From: Gibbula magus
Lineage: Eukaryota; Mollusca; Gastropoda; Trochida; Trochidae
Direction of reading: 5' to 3'
Length of the DNA: 64,000 bases
Assembly (NCBI GenBank): GCA_936450465.1
Contig: OW388300.1
Location: forward strand, 21,391,232-21,455,231
Both the position numbers and the translations under genes were made by a program. Under the pieces are notes generated by a model. The model saw only the letters and a program-made list of their open reading frames with translations, ran no database searches and was not told where the DNA came from. Positions 44,701-57,291 of the stretch are shown one piece after another (position 1 is the stretch's first letter; every line of letters starts with the position of its first letter).

Positions 44701-46189
44701 TGTGTATTTATTTATATATACATTATCAAAAGTCATCAATAGAACGTAGTCATCGCTGTTGCCAAATGAAATAGAAATACTTTACAAGTTCAGCTTCACT
44801 TCTAACAATTAGAAATCTTTAATAACTGTGCTGGTTAGCTCTTAACTTTTTTTAAACTAGCTGAGATACTTTCTTATTAAAAATTATCGTGTGAAGACCA
44901 AAACATTAAGCTTCTATTGGATTTTTTCTTAGTCGTGCCTAAACGTGTTCAGCATGTTATTAATTGTTCCTTGTTAGAAAACAACTGTTGCCTCATGAAT
45001 GATCAAAATCGTGATAGAGGTTTGTGTTGAAATGGAAAAGAAGTATGCGAAAAAGGCATGGCATCCGTTTCTGAGGCTTACTTTCCGAGGACCAGGTTTT
45101 ATCTCACTTGTGTACCGATAAAATAATTTTGAATATTTTGATATAATTTTAAGATCACTAATCTTCTAAGATCACATCCCGCTAGCCGTTCATGTTAGGT
45201 GCATGCGTTATCCATCTCGTGAAGAGCACAGGGTTCATACTTACAAACAATCATCACTGTTATCATAGGGGAATCTGTGAGTCGGTTAAGCAAGTGAAAG
45301 GGTTCAGAGATCAGACCAGGCATGATCATGATAAATTGTGAATTGTCAATGTGGGATAGTTATGTGCGACTGTATTCATCAAGATAAAGACCTTGAATTT
45401 TGGCAGTTTGATGTAGAACAGTAAAGGTTTTGCTTGCAGGTTGTCATTCAGCTGGAGCTTGTTGGTGCATTTGGCACTGGTAGTCGAGCTAGTTTGTGTT
45501 GGTTAGTTGTAATTATACGAGAGAAGGACACTTAAGTCTAATGGGACAATTATTATTGATACATTAATCTTCATTCCTTCATATCTTTCATTTGTGTTAT
45601 GGACAACTTGTTTGAGACTCTTCAATATTGGAAGGTGGCCATGAGTCGTCAAGATGTAATTCAAGACAGGCGTGATGGTTCTACTGAGTTTTAAAACAAT
45701 TTGTCAACGGAATGGTTGTGACTGGGTCTAGAGTTGTTCTAAAGTGCTGGAGCTTATTGGTGCAGTTGGAACTGGTAGTCGAGTTATATAGTGTTAGTTG
45801 TAGACGAGTAGAGTTCTTGGTTACACACTGTTGTTGAGGCTGTTGATGAGTATACTGCTCTGACGTAAGGTGACAGCTTTTGTTTTCGAAGGATGTCTCA
45901 TCATGGTACTTGAATGTAATAATAATAAGGCATTTTGTATAGCGCAGCAATCCACACAATTAAGTATTCTCAAGGCGCCTTTTGTCAGATTTAAAAATGC
46001 CAAGACTAGGCAGTATAACGTTTTATGAGGTGGGCGATTTGAAGGAGCTCAGTGTTGGTGCTGTTTTCACAGAGGTTGGAAGGTTGTTCAAGCAGGAAGC
46101 AGTAGAGCTGGTAAATGTCTTTGAGCCAAAAGATTTTAGCTTCTATGATGGTACTTGTTACTGGTGTTGGTTCACAGACCGGAGACATA
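44701..46189. repeat. Degenerate intergenic repeats related to gene-downstream DNA
   Basis: 45420-45920 contains 'ggttgtgactgggtctagag' and 'ctgctctgacgtaaggtgaca', matching 61280-61445. At 45915-45985 lies a common 'ataataataaggcattttgtatagcgc...caaggcgcc' dispersed repeat. Confidence 0.5.
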
Positions 46190-46466
46190 CCGGCTAATAC
46201 CTCTGTATCAACTCTGACAGATATTCTGGAGCCGTGCCGTCAAATCAATGGAACGCCAATGATAGGAGTTTAAACTCTATTCTCTCCTTGACTCGCAGCC
46301 AGTGCACAGAGTTCAGTACCGGTGATATATGTACAGATTTCCTCTTCTTCGCTATCACACGAGCTGCCGTATTCTGAACCCTTTGTAGTTTCCTTAGGTG
46401 TTCAATTGATACTCCATAGAGGAGACTGTTACCATAGTCTAGTCTCAACAACACTAACGATCTCAT
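46190..46466 (-). pseudogene. LINE reverse-transcriptase fragment
   Basis: LLRLDYGNSLLYGVSIEHLRK, KLQRVQNTAARVI and SVHWLRVKERIEFKLL, the conserved C-terminal end of CR1/L2/Jockey-type RTs. A frameshift follows near 46250 (APEYLSELI-like continuation in another frame). No other LINE domains adjoin it. Confidence 0.8.
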
Positions 46467-47180
46467 TAGAGTTGATTTGAATTAGGCAGATTTGAATGAA
46501 ATCAGGTGCCGGATTTAAGTGCTTAAGTATTGTTCTGATCTTTCACTTTTTTGTGATTTGATCTGGACAGGATGCAACAGAAGGAGGTCATTCTCAATAG
46601 TGCCGTTGAAATCATTTAGGTACATGTAGCAATGAATTGTCGGAATGAACTAAAAACATTGTAGAGAACGTTGGCCTAGGCATGGGTAGTGATTTTACTT
46701 GTTGAGGTTTACGTTGTGATGGTTGTGACTGAGTTTGATGAATTCTTAGGTTGCTGGTTTTGTCTGACATTCTGTTTGCACTCGTAGTATTGTAGAAATT
46801 TTTTTATTTCTGGATGCAGGTTGTTGCTGTGCACATGGCTTTTCAGCGAAGGTCGAAATGACCTACAATTGGGTAAAAGGTTGAACATGCTCAAAACTTT
46901 CGCGATCATCGGGAAACATCGTGAAAGTCACGTGGTGGATAAGTGTTACATGGTACTTTACTCTTGTTTATCGCAGCATTTTCCTGAGCATATTGTTATT
47001 ACGATGCTCCCGTCAACTGTAAGAATAGTAAGTGCTAATTGCGAATGTGTGACGTTCACTAAAATAGTTGATTCCGAGCATAAACCGTCTTTAAAGCGAC
47101 ACTGCGTCGAGGATAAAAATGAGTCTCATCTTTATCTCACTAAGCTGATTACAGTGTCTGCAAACGAGTTACACTTCACT
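46467..47180. other. Intergenic, nothing recognised
   Basis: Short ORFs only; none has a recognisable family. Confidence 0.35.
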
Positions 47181-47958
47181 TCACTGTATACATGCAGTAG
47201 TTTTTATTACCAATTACTTCAATTGTCTGAAATTCGGTGTCTGTGACTTGTTAGCAGATATGTTAATCAGCATAGGTAGAAACACATGATCTGATTTTTA
47301 TTATCGACGCGGTATCCCTTTAACAAGACACCATTAAGTGTTTACCATGATATTCAAGTGCTTTTTGGCGGGAACTGCGTCTATTAATATAATTTACACA
47401 ATACCAGCGGCACATTCTGGTACTGCCCAAGAAGCTAACAAGAGAGCGAGGTCGTAGAAAAAGAAAGATGAAGTCAGTTCCCGAAGAGGATATTATGATG
47501 GCCGAGAGGGGACATCACTCTTTCGCACTCTGGCATCAATGCCATAAAGCAAAAAAGTGATATTGCTATTCACTGTATACATGCAGTAGTTTTTATTACC
47601 AATTACTTCAATTGTCTGAAATTCGGTGTCTGTGACTTGTTAGCAGATATGTTAATCAGCATAGGTAGAAACACATGATCTGATTTTTATTATCGACGCG
47701 GTATCCCTTTAACAAGACACCATTAAGTGTTTACCACGATATTCAAGTGCTTTTTGGCGGGAACTGCGTCTATTAATATAATTTACACAATACCAGCGGC
47801 ACATTCTGGTACTGCCCAAGAAGCTAACAAGAGAGCGAGGTCGTAGAAAAAGAAAGATGAAGTCAGTTCCCGAAGAGGATATTATGATGGCCAAGAGGGG
47901 ACATCACTCTTTCGCACTCTGGCATCAATGCGATAAAGCAAAAAAGTGATATTGCTAC
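47181..47958 (+). repeat. Tandem duplication of a 389-bp unit
   Basis: 47181-47569 is repeated at 47570-47958 with about three substitutions seen. The unit ends in 'gacatcactctttcgc...gcgataaagcaaaaaagtgatattgct', the terminus of the 'aaagcg' element that follows. Confidence 0.92.
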
Positions 47959-48660
47959 ACGACAAAGCGAAATGGCCACACGACTAACCGATATAGCCAT
48001 ACGACAAAGCATAATGGTCACACGACAAAGGGATAAGGCCTTACGACAAAGCGATATGGCCACATGACAAAGCGATATAACAACGCGACAAAGGGATAAT
48101 AAAACGCGATAAAGTGATAAAGCGAAAGAGAGATAAAGCAATATTGTAGCGCAAGAGAGCGATAAAGCGATAAATCCAAAGAGCGATTAAGTGATAGAGC
48201 GAAAAAGCGAAAAAGCGAAATATTGATATAGTAGCACGACAAAGTGAAAGAGCGATAAAGCAAAAGAGCGATAAAGCGAAAGAGAGATAAAGCGAAAGAG
48301 CGATAAAGCGAAAGAGCGATAAAGCGAAAGAGCGATAAAGCGAAAGAGCAATAAAGCGAAAGAGCGATAAAGCGAAAGAGCGATAAAGCGAAAGAGCGAT
48401 AAAGCGAAAGAGCGATAAAGCGAAAGAGCGATAAAGCGAAAGAGTGAAAGAGCGAGAAAGAAAAGAGCAATAAAGCCAAAGAGCGATAAAGCCATAGAGC
48501 GATAAAGCGAAAGAGCGAAAGAGCCATAAAGCGATAAAGCGAAAGAGCGAAAGAGTGAAAGAGCGAAAGAGCCATAAACCCATTAAGCGAAAGAGCCAAA
48601 AAGCGATAAAGCAAACGAGCTCAAAAGCGAAAGAGCGATAAAGTGAAAGAGTGATGTCGA
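47958..48660. repeat. 'gataaagcgaaagagc' minisatellite array
   Basis: First about 21-bp units (cgacaaagcgatatggccac), then about thirty 16-bp units 'gataaagcgaaagagc'. All frames of the minus strand are open and read as monotonous Leu/Ser/Phe/Arg peptides, which reflects the period and not coding. The right end 'gaaagagtgatgtc' inverts the left 'gacatcactctttc' at 47900, so the array looks like the body of a fold-back element. Confidence 0.88.
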
Positions 48661-49319
48661 CATGTAGATACTGGTTTCATTCAATTTCTTTTCATTTGAC
48701 TTGGTATTTGGATTCACATTTTGATAAATGATTCCACTTTAAATCCCCAAAGGTCGCTCTTATATAAATAAAATTAATACAAGTTTATTTGTGTTAAGAA
48801 TTTGAATAAACATATAATGAGATTTCTCTTTAAAACAACTTACTGTGAAAAATTGAGAAATCCATGCTAATTAAAACAGACATCTGCAACTATAATAGAT
48901 TAAATCAAAACGCTGACATGGTGTGTCTAAACCTGCACATAATAACTTTCTTAGACATACTTTATGTGACTGATTATAATAGATTTAATTGAGCAAAACA
49001 AAGTTTATATAAATTTAAATTGGCGCACTCTGATAACTTCTGATATATATTCAGCAACATAATGTAAGATTGGAAATCTATTGTAACAACGCTGGTCTAT
49101 TATTCAGCCAGTCACTAACAAATCAAACGAAAGAATAAAATAATCTATCATAATCAAATTAAAATATATAATTTGTTTTACTGGGTTACATTGGGCACAT
49201 CAAAACGTATAGTAGAATATTTATGTGACAGGAATAATTCTAAAGGGTCTGATTCATGAAAAGCAGGTTTTGGGTAAATTTATTAAAAGGGTGAACTCCG
49301 CGCATCGCCATGCATTATT
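48661..49319. other. Intergenic, nothing recognised
   Basis: AT-rich; no feature supported. Confidence 0.35.
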
Positions 49320-49430
49320 ATTATGATGGTAATAGGATGTACGCATTCAGTGCATGGAGCTCAGCAACATACAAATACGTATATAAGGTTACAAAATCGT
49401 CTCTTTCACACTTGAATGGCTTCATTCTGC
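49320..49430. repeat. Dispersed repeat, copy 1
   Basis: 'gatggtaataggatgtacg', 'aaggttacaaaatcgtctct' and 'gaatg' match 51665-51785 in the same order. Confidence 0.55.
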
Positions 49431-49639
49431 TCACATAAAGAGAGGGTCTTATTCAGAAAGGAGGTCACCGGCCCATGACATTATACATTGCATAGTAGTA
49501 AACTTCATTTTCATGACTGTTGAGGACATCCAGTTGTAAACATCTATTTCGCTAAAGAGTTGAATAGATTGTTCATAACCAGGAATTTCAAAGTCGTTCG
49601 TAAAACATTGAGAAATGGATAAATAATACAAAATGGTAT

Positions 49640-49770
49640 TCTGCATGGGATAATACAAAATTGGCAAAGTATTTCAGAGTTACTCTGAGGGTGTGGGTTC
49701 GAATCCCGCATGGGACTCGGCCCGAAAAAGTACAAGAATTTGTACTATTGAAGGTAGTGTTATCCCAAAT
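49640..49770 (+). repeat. tRNA-derived SINE-like fragment
   Basis: A strong B box GGTTCGAATCC (49696-49706) lies 30-odd bases after an A-box-like TGGCAAAGT. The following 'gggactcggcccgaaaaagt' is a non-tRNA body. No complete cloverleaf forms. Confidence 0.5.
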
Positions 49771-50559
49771 GTAACCTTGTTATATATGTTATCTAAATAG
49801 CATGTATTTCTAATTTTATATGTTCGGATGTTTACAATGGACAAGTAATGTTCATAGCCAAGAACACCTTTTGAAGTTTGGATGTGTTGAAACAGTTTCT
49901 GACCACATTTGAGTATCTATAGATATACATCTCCTTAAAGGCTGCTATAAAAGAACTAATACAGCAAAAACTTCATTTTGCCACATACAACAGAAACCAT
50001 ATTCATAGAGACTATTTCTGACATTTAGAACCCGACATTGAATACCTTCTTCTGCTAATCTCAATTTTAAACTATAAGCATGAGCAAAATGCTGTTATTC
50101 TGCTATAGTATAATAATATTATCCGCTATTCATTGTATTTCAAATAATTGAATCATGTATGTGCTGAATCCGTTTATCGTCGCTTGCGACTATATTTTTA
50201 TTTCATAATTTGTTTTTTTAAAAGCCATTTTTACAGTTGTACATGGGCTCCAACAGGGAGTATGGTGGTCAAGTCAATACACAGATTTACAAACGTAATA
50301 ATAGAGGTACAATTCATGTAAACATTACAAGGAAGATTTAAATATATCAATCGTTGAACAAAAAATGACATGTCGACCAGAATTTGTAGAAGTTGTTAAA
50401 TCTAGAACTTTGCTGCATATTCGGTTAAATAATAATACTGAGTAAGCTTTTGGTGCATGAACTAAAAAGGTTTGCATATTTCTGAATGTTTAACGATTTA
50501 AGATATAAGTTTTGAAAAGAATTAGGATCAGATTAATTGGATCGTTATTTTTATGACGA

Positions 50560-51202
50560 AATCAAAGAAGAATCTGATCTCTTGTGAAATTTAAATTCAA
50601 ATCCAGTTCATTACTTAGCCAATCTTGGAGTTTCCGCCATATATGAATAACTACAGTCATAAAATAGATGAGCTGTTGTTTCTTTAGATAAAGAGCAATA
50701 GGTACATAGGTTATGGCAACTTCCAAACGCAATGCATAACTCTTGCCAGTCTCCATTTCTGCCTGATTTAAGCCTTGCAGTATTTCCCTCGCTTTGTTGT
50801 GCCAAAATAGTGGATCGCTGCACCTAAAATGCATAGTGGGCCTGGATTTCCAAGCACAGATATCTTAAGGAAATACTGCAAGGCCTAAATCAGCCAGTAA
50901 TGGAGACTAACAAGAGTTATGCCTTGCATTGGGAAGTTGAGGTTATGGTCGATATACTTCATTCAGTGAAGTCTATTGTTTGTCGGTAGAATATGATGTT
51001 ACAGTTTCTGTTGGAACCATTGGAGAGATGGGTCTTTTGTACAGCGAAAGGGAATACGGTTGTAGAGGTTCCAAGAGCCTATGTGAATACTGGTGTCGTT
51101 TCCTAAAACTATATTCCATTTAATACAATGTTGATTTCGATTTGTTTTTGTTTCCAATAAAGCTCTATAATACAGTTGGCTACCAGTCTTTTGTCTTGTC
51201 AA
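50560..51202 (-). pseudogene. LINE ORF2 C-terminal relic with internal inverted duplication
   Basis: Minus strand: KWNIVLGNDTS, YNRIPFRCTKDPSLQWFQ, then after damage LCTYCSLSKETTAHLFYDC, the zinc-binding end of a non-LTR RT. 50710-50785 and 50869-50948 are inverted copies of one another, an unusual local rearrangement. Frames are broken. Confidence 0.72.
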
Positions 51203-53154
51203 AATGTTGAAGATATATGGTTGGATTGGGGTTTGTTTGTTTTTGATGTTTTCGAACTGTACTTTTTTGTTTTTAAAAAATGTTTTAACTGCATTAATAA
51301 CTCCTTAGTATTCTAAAAAGTTTGTTTTGATGTCTTATCTTGTATCAAATCTTTCTTTGGATAGAAACTTGCCAATGTCATCAAGAAGATCGTTTATGAA
51401 TACTAGACCCTTTGCCTGCCAATTTGCATAAATAATAGGTTTCCTATCTACCATAATGTTTTAATGATACCAAATCATTTGGGAAGTTATGTTAAGTTCG
51501 AAGTTTATGTCTTCCTAGACAGTAAATCCCCCCACGAAATCAGTAGATCGCGATAGAATGCATTGCACATCAATGGAGTAATAACATTTCTTAGATATTT
51601 CTTATATTGCTACAATATTGGGGTTAATGTTACAGAGACATAAAACTGGGAACTCTGTGAATGGTTATGATTTTTAAATATGATGATAATAGGATGTACG
51701 TCTTTAGTGTATAGAGCTTAGCTTCCATTCGGATAAGTATTTGAGGTTACAACGTCGTCTCTTAAACACTAGAATGATTGAAGCAATCGGCTTGAATGTA
51801 TGAAATTAACTCTGTGTCTTGTTCAAATACAATGTACATTAGGAGTAGATGTACTTAGTAGATAATGTTTTTTCTGTACGTAAATTTGAATTGATTAAGA
51901 TCTTACGAATGACTTTCATAACCAACATATTCCAAACCATGTTCTATTTTGCGATTCAATTTAAAATACCGTAATGATCGCAGGGTATTCATATATAAAC
52001 AAATTTACACAAGTATAGACTTAAAATATAAATCCAAATTTGGAGGCATATCATTAACTACAACCAGTACCAAATAAGGAAATAAATTTACATGAGCTGT
52101 TGAGATGCGATGTTTATACACTAAATAGGATTGATGTACGGGCTCATATATTGATTGATGACATTGATTGGATGTCAGTTAATATGTTATGTAATGTATA
52201 AGAAATACGAGATTGAGACCGATTGAAAGGCAATTGAATGTTTATTCAATAAATGAGCTTAGTACATAGTATAGATAAAGTACACACGAAAATGGTATAT
52301 AACTATTTAATATGATGAGAAACTAATTGTACGATTACGTCACTAAATGGTGATAAGCACTAGGAATGAAATATGCACGATATCTGTTCAGAGAAGAACC
52401 TATCTTGTTGATGTTTACAGCTTTATAGTTCCTCCAAGTGTCTTCTTTCTCCTTATTACTTGTATTTGCACAGCAAAAAGCCTACTTTCATCTTTTTTAA
52501 AGAAGACAATTATTTTATCAGATTGTAAGTCGTTTTTAGAACAATTATCAAATTCATTATCAAACAAAGTTTACTTGTAAAATTGAGTGTGTCTATTAAT
52601 TAATCCATAAAGGTGTACTAGTTTGGTTATGCTTTCGAATGACTATTAGTAAGACATTTAATAACTTAAATGATTCAAAGCTTATAAGGGCTCGAGATAT
52701 GTTGTGACCGTGTGAATAATGGTATTAAATGTACAATGAAAAGTGGGCATTTCGAACTATATTCTCTAACATGGGTAAATAACGAGAATTGTGCATTTTC
52801 TAAAACAGAGAATGAAAACATCTCTCACGTTTTTCGAAAAATATGATCATATATAAAACAATTCTGTTTGACTGTTTTTAAATACCTCTACAAATCTTTG
52901 TATTCTTTTACAAAAAATTGGTATTCTCTTTTGTTTTCCATCTCAATTCAAGTTTTTGAACCAATTAAAATCATTCTGAGCAAAAAGCACATCTTTCGAA
53001 GTAGACTTAAAGTATTATAATTTAGTTAGAACATTAATATTTTGAGACAAGTACATGCAATTAAAACGTTTAACCGTAAGAACAATATATAAAATCATTT
53101 CATTTGAAAAAAATAGTCTCCACTCTCAAATATTTCAAAAAGCTACAGTTGCGA
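51203..53154. other. Intergenic with one dispersed repeat
   Basis: 51665-51785 repeats 49320-49430. Otherwise AT-rich DNA with no supported gene. Confidence 0.4.
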
Positions 53155-53581
53155 GACAAAGCGAAAGATCGATCAAGCGATAAAGCCATAAAGCAAAAGA
53201 GCGATAGAGCTATAAAGCGACAGAGTGATAAAGCGTTAGAGCGATATAGCGATAAAGCGTAAGAGCGATATAGCGATAAAGCGATGATCGATAAACCGAT
53301 AAAGCGATGGAGCGATAAAGCGATAGAGCAATAAAGCGATATGATTGCGCGACAAAGGATGTGGTATTTGTCGCTTTGTCGTGCGGTAATATTGCTTTGT
53401 CGTGTCGCATTATCTCTTTGTCGTGTAGCCTTATTGCTTTGTCGTGCGACATTATCGCTTTGTCGTGTAACAATTTCGCTTTGTCGTTATTTGTGTTGTG
53501 ACCATATTGCTTTGTCATGTTGTCATATCACTTTATCGCTTTATCGCATTGTTACCAGAAGGCGAAAGAGCGATGTCATCT
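53155..53581. repeat. 'aaagcg' array with inverted second half
   Basis: 53155-53357 carries 'gataaagcgatagagc'-type units in one orientation and 53368-53565 carries 'cgctttgtcgtg' units in the other. The right end ('accagaaggcgaaagagcgatgtc') is the reverse of the left terminus of the 47.9-kb array ('gacatcactctttcgc'). Same fold-back family. Confidence 0.8.
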
Positions 53582-55269
53582 CTCGGACATCATCATCATA
53601 GAAGATAATACTCTGGCAGAAAGAAATATGCATACACGGACGTATGAAGATACACGTACAGAAAGAAATGAAGAAGAGACAGAAATCAGAAAGAAAAAAA
53701 CCTCACGAAGAGGAAGGACATAATCTCTCTTCCGCCAAAGCGTGAAATACATCAGCAAACAAACGAACGAAAAAACGGCGCGAAAAACGCCTATTTAATC
53801 GCCAAGAAAAACGTCTGGCAAGAAGAAACGAAAAACAAAAAGTAATGTGTTTATATTCAGTCCAGAACAGGAGATATATATTGTGGAATGGATTCAAGAC
53901 AACCATATATTTTATAACAAGAGAAGCAAAGATTACAGGATGACTAAACTAAAACGCCAAAAAGTTGAGGAGAAAGCAGAGGAATGAAATATAACAAAGG
54001 CAATGAGTGCTCAGGTAAGATATGTGGTAATCATTACTATATAACTTATATACATTCAGATGTTATTATCATCGTAGCTGTGTAGCTCGAGCCGAAGGAA
54101 TAATGCCAGAAATTGTTTTGCTTGCCACCCTGAACTGATATTGGAGAGATTTGTTTCGTAGAGTTTCAGCATGAAAATCTAGAAATTTTCATACAAGTGA
54201 AATTGCTTTTCACGAATGTAGCCGAATGTTATACAATCACCTATTCATGGCTATTCGTTATAATTCTCCTAGTAGGGGCATTAGTGATACACTCGCGGTA
54301 CATCGTATATTGTTCTTGTAAACAGTATAAAAATCCTTACTACGATAATCGGCACCTCGTAATAAGCACATCTGGGACATCGTGTAAGTGTGACCGTGGC
54401 ATTATCTTTTATAGACCATCATATTTGGCAAGAGAAGACAGTTGAGCCTAATTAAGCAATTATCATTTCATTCTCATTCATTCATTAGAATAATTTCTGT
54501 AATTAGGTTTTCATAAATGCTGTTGTAATACTTCAAAGTTATGTAATGTGTATATATCTATACTTCTATGTGCTTTCAATAAATGAGAAAAGTATTTAAT
54601 TGTATTGATTCCTCAAGGCAAAGCGTATCATCAGCATGACAGCCAAGCATCAGAAAACATTTTGCACCTTCCTCAATCAGTTTAATTGTGTTGACCAAGA
54701 TGGAATTTCCGGTTAACTAGCATCCAGGTAAATGGGTTTTCACTGTATATAATAAATAAATACCACACTGAACACTTGTGTTTTCGAGTGCGTGAAACTC
54801 CTGAGTAACAAACATGAATTGGGCCAGTGTATTTAACATTCAAAATTTCAATCAAATAACATTTCCATATTTCTGGGTATTTGCATTTATAAAATCCTAG
54901 TGTTTTGGATTCGCTGAAAAAGTTACGTCATATCAAAGTCAACATTGGTTGTAATAATGTAAGTGATTCATTCAAGTGCAGAGAATAACTTTTAAAGTCA
55001 CGAGTTAAAGCAGTATTAATCTTTCTAAAGCATAGAGAACCTTTAATCAACAGATTGAACCCAACATGCTTTTTAACGTAGTCTTTCTTGTCACAAATTG
55101 TTCAAAAATGGATAAAATTCAAACAATTGTTTTATCCTTATCACATGCATAGTAAAAGATGTATTAATGTGTTTAAACACACTTTGTATAACATTATTGT
55201 TTTCGACATCTAAAACATATAGTTCATCAAACAATTTTATTTGTTCTCTTTCTATTTTTTCTAGTCTTT
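53582..55269. other. Intergenic; right end of a duplicated block
   Basis: 54440-54620 ('agttgagcctaattaagcaa', 'tttcaataaatgag', 'gattcctcaa') matches 26325-26515. No gene supported; an 82-codon ORF at 54197 has no recognisable family. Confidence 0.45.
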
Positions 55270-55880
55270 TTTCAAGCCTGCAGGAAGAGACTTAGGATGG
55301 GGTTGTATTTCATTGTATTTATCCGATGTAAGTAAGTCTCTTCATCCGTTTTTCTGCGTCGATGACACAAGAAAACAGAAACTTTAAAAAAAAAAAAATA
55401 ATTCAGGTGGTGGCCAATATTAATATTTTATCTCATGAGGCCTGATGAGCTTATGACATGGCATGACATCAGTCCATCCTTTCTTCCATCCGTTCGTCTC
55501 TCCGTCCATCCGTGAACTTTTTTGTTTTTCGACTTCTCCTCCAAGACCAAATCCGTTAGAGAGCTGATATATTATGTACAGACTCCTTGGCTGAAGGGGA
55601 TTCTAAATTGTAGATTAAGGGGACAGCTTTTGTATCTGTTTAAGATAGGATAACCAACTTTGGTTTTTGACTTGAGGGTATTGATACCTTGATGGAGTTC
55701 GAAAATAAGAAGCATGTGATTATTTTTTTCCGCAGTTATTGCCCTTGTTCCGTTTTTCCCAGGTATCTGCAAAGGGGATAGCTTTTCTCAGAAACTGTTT
55801 AAGATCAAATCAGTTGATTGGTTTGAGGCTAGGGATACCTTGATGGAAGGGAAATGAGAATCTTGCCGTTGTTCCAATAA
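55270..55880. repeat. Duplicated upstream block of gene D with dispersed repeats
   Basis: 55275-55365 matches 21930-22020. 55430-55620 is a unit of the 'gcctgatgagctta...gattctaaattgtagatt' family. 55620-55870 holds two diverged units sharing 'ctgtttaagat' and 'gataccttgatgga'. Confidence 0.65.
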
Positions 55881-57014
55881 ATTTGGTCTGTTCGGGGATG
55901 TTGATGACTATGTCATTTTGCTACATACAATATAACTGATTTAGTTGCAGTTAATATTTTTCAAAAGGAACATGAAATAAGAATGTGCTGTGATGATATC
56001 TGTATTATGGACATGATGTGAATCAATGTGAAATGATAACTATTGAATACCCTTTGAACTGAATATTGTTACAGACCAAAAGGGAATAAATTGAAGAGGG
56101 AATTGTTTACTTTACATGAAATATGTGAACTAAATTTGACTAGTGCTCAAACGATACATAAGACTATAAGAATAAGCTACATGAGATCGTGACACAACAC
56201 CTTTTCATATTTTTATCCAGTACAGAAAATTGAATAAGTGTGGGGAAAACAACATTTAAAATATATAATCCACTGGTTGCGAGTCCAGGGTCTGCATGTT
56301 ATGTAAGTGTATTGTGTAGAGTTGACGAGTGACCACTCCCTGTCAGAGAGATGCAAACAGCTCCGTACCACTAATACAGAGGTTTCATGTTACTTCAAAC
56401 TATGTTCTGTGTTAAGTCTATGTGTGGGTGCTCTGAAAATAATTTATTCATATAATATCACCATTTTATTAAATATTGAAAAAGAGACTATGAGATTTGG
56501 GATTTTCAGATACGGAGGTTCCTTTACAATATGTAATAAATGATGATATTTCAAGAATATAAATAAGAATTAAACCACTAGCAAGCAAAGGTCTGAAAGT
56601 TGATTTTTAAACTTCATGACTGGACATTGCCTTATTATTTGATATCTTAATCTTTTCCTGAGAGTTAATGAATAACATAATACCTGATGAGTCAATGGCT
56701 CTACGATATTTGTTAAATACCAGAGCTCTTATAAAGTTAGAACAGCCAACAACCTATTTTAAGTCTTTCTCAACATTTCCATAATCAAGGCTTCACTGCG
56801 TAAAATAAGATTTAGCAAGGGCCACAGCTTGATGTGCTATGGGTCGTTATTTTGCTCAGAAGGTATTTATTATGAAGATTTGTTATGAAGTCATTGGCTT
56901 TGACATTTTGTCCATGCTGTCCATGGAAATTTCAGAAATGATGATTTAACATATGTATACTCCGTGAAACTGGTTATACATGTACGCCCTCGATACTATT
57001 TATTAATGGGAAAT
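55881..57014. other. Upstream region of gene D
   Basis: 56825-57000 shares 'cttgatgtgctatgggtc' and 'gaaactggttata' with 22040-22110 and 23160 upstream of gene A. Confidence 0.4.
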
Positions 57015-57107
57015 AACTCTTAGACAAAAGAACTCTTAGACAAAAGAACTCTTAGACAAAAGAACTCTTAGACAAAAGAACTCTTAGACAAAAGAACTCT
57101 TAGACAA
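57015..57107 (+). repeat. Six tandem 16-bp units upstream of gene D
   Basis: aactcttagacaaaag repeated with starts at 57015, 57031, 57047, 57063, 57079 and 57095. Gene A has only one or two such units at the matching place (23205-23225), so this is a local expansion. Confidence 0.92.
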
Positions 57108-57132
57108 GGCCGTTTATTTTCATCCATGGGAC

Positions 57133-57149
57133 ACAATGCGGCTCATTGT
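57133..57149. promoter_or_regulatory. Palindromic ACAATG-N5-CATTGT site upstream of gene D
   Basis: ACAATG CGGCT CATTGT, about 143 bases before the MAAL start. Half sites are unchanged and only the spacer differs from genes A and B. Confidence 0.5.
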
Positions 57150-57291
57150 ACACATTCACCTTCACATTCGAGCTGAAACTTCTATGACTTATTAATGTAA
57201 CAGGTCAAGAGTATCGCTTTCAGGTACATTTAAGATTTCAAGTGTAGTCTACATGGGATTAAATGAGGAGGAAGGAGATAGGGTTGAAATC

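Noticed and set aside
47863..48614. Long minus-strand ORFs of Leu/Ser/Phe/Tyr/Arg
   Set aside because: Produced in all frames by the 16-bp array; no start context or family.
47958..48660. CRISPR-like regular repeats
   Set aside because: Units run head to tail without unique spacers, in a eukaryotic genome.
54197..54445. 82-codon ORF with a hydrophobic stretch
   Set aside because: No family, no conserved counterpart in the matching duplicated block.
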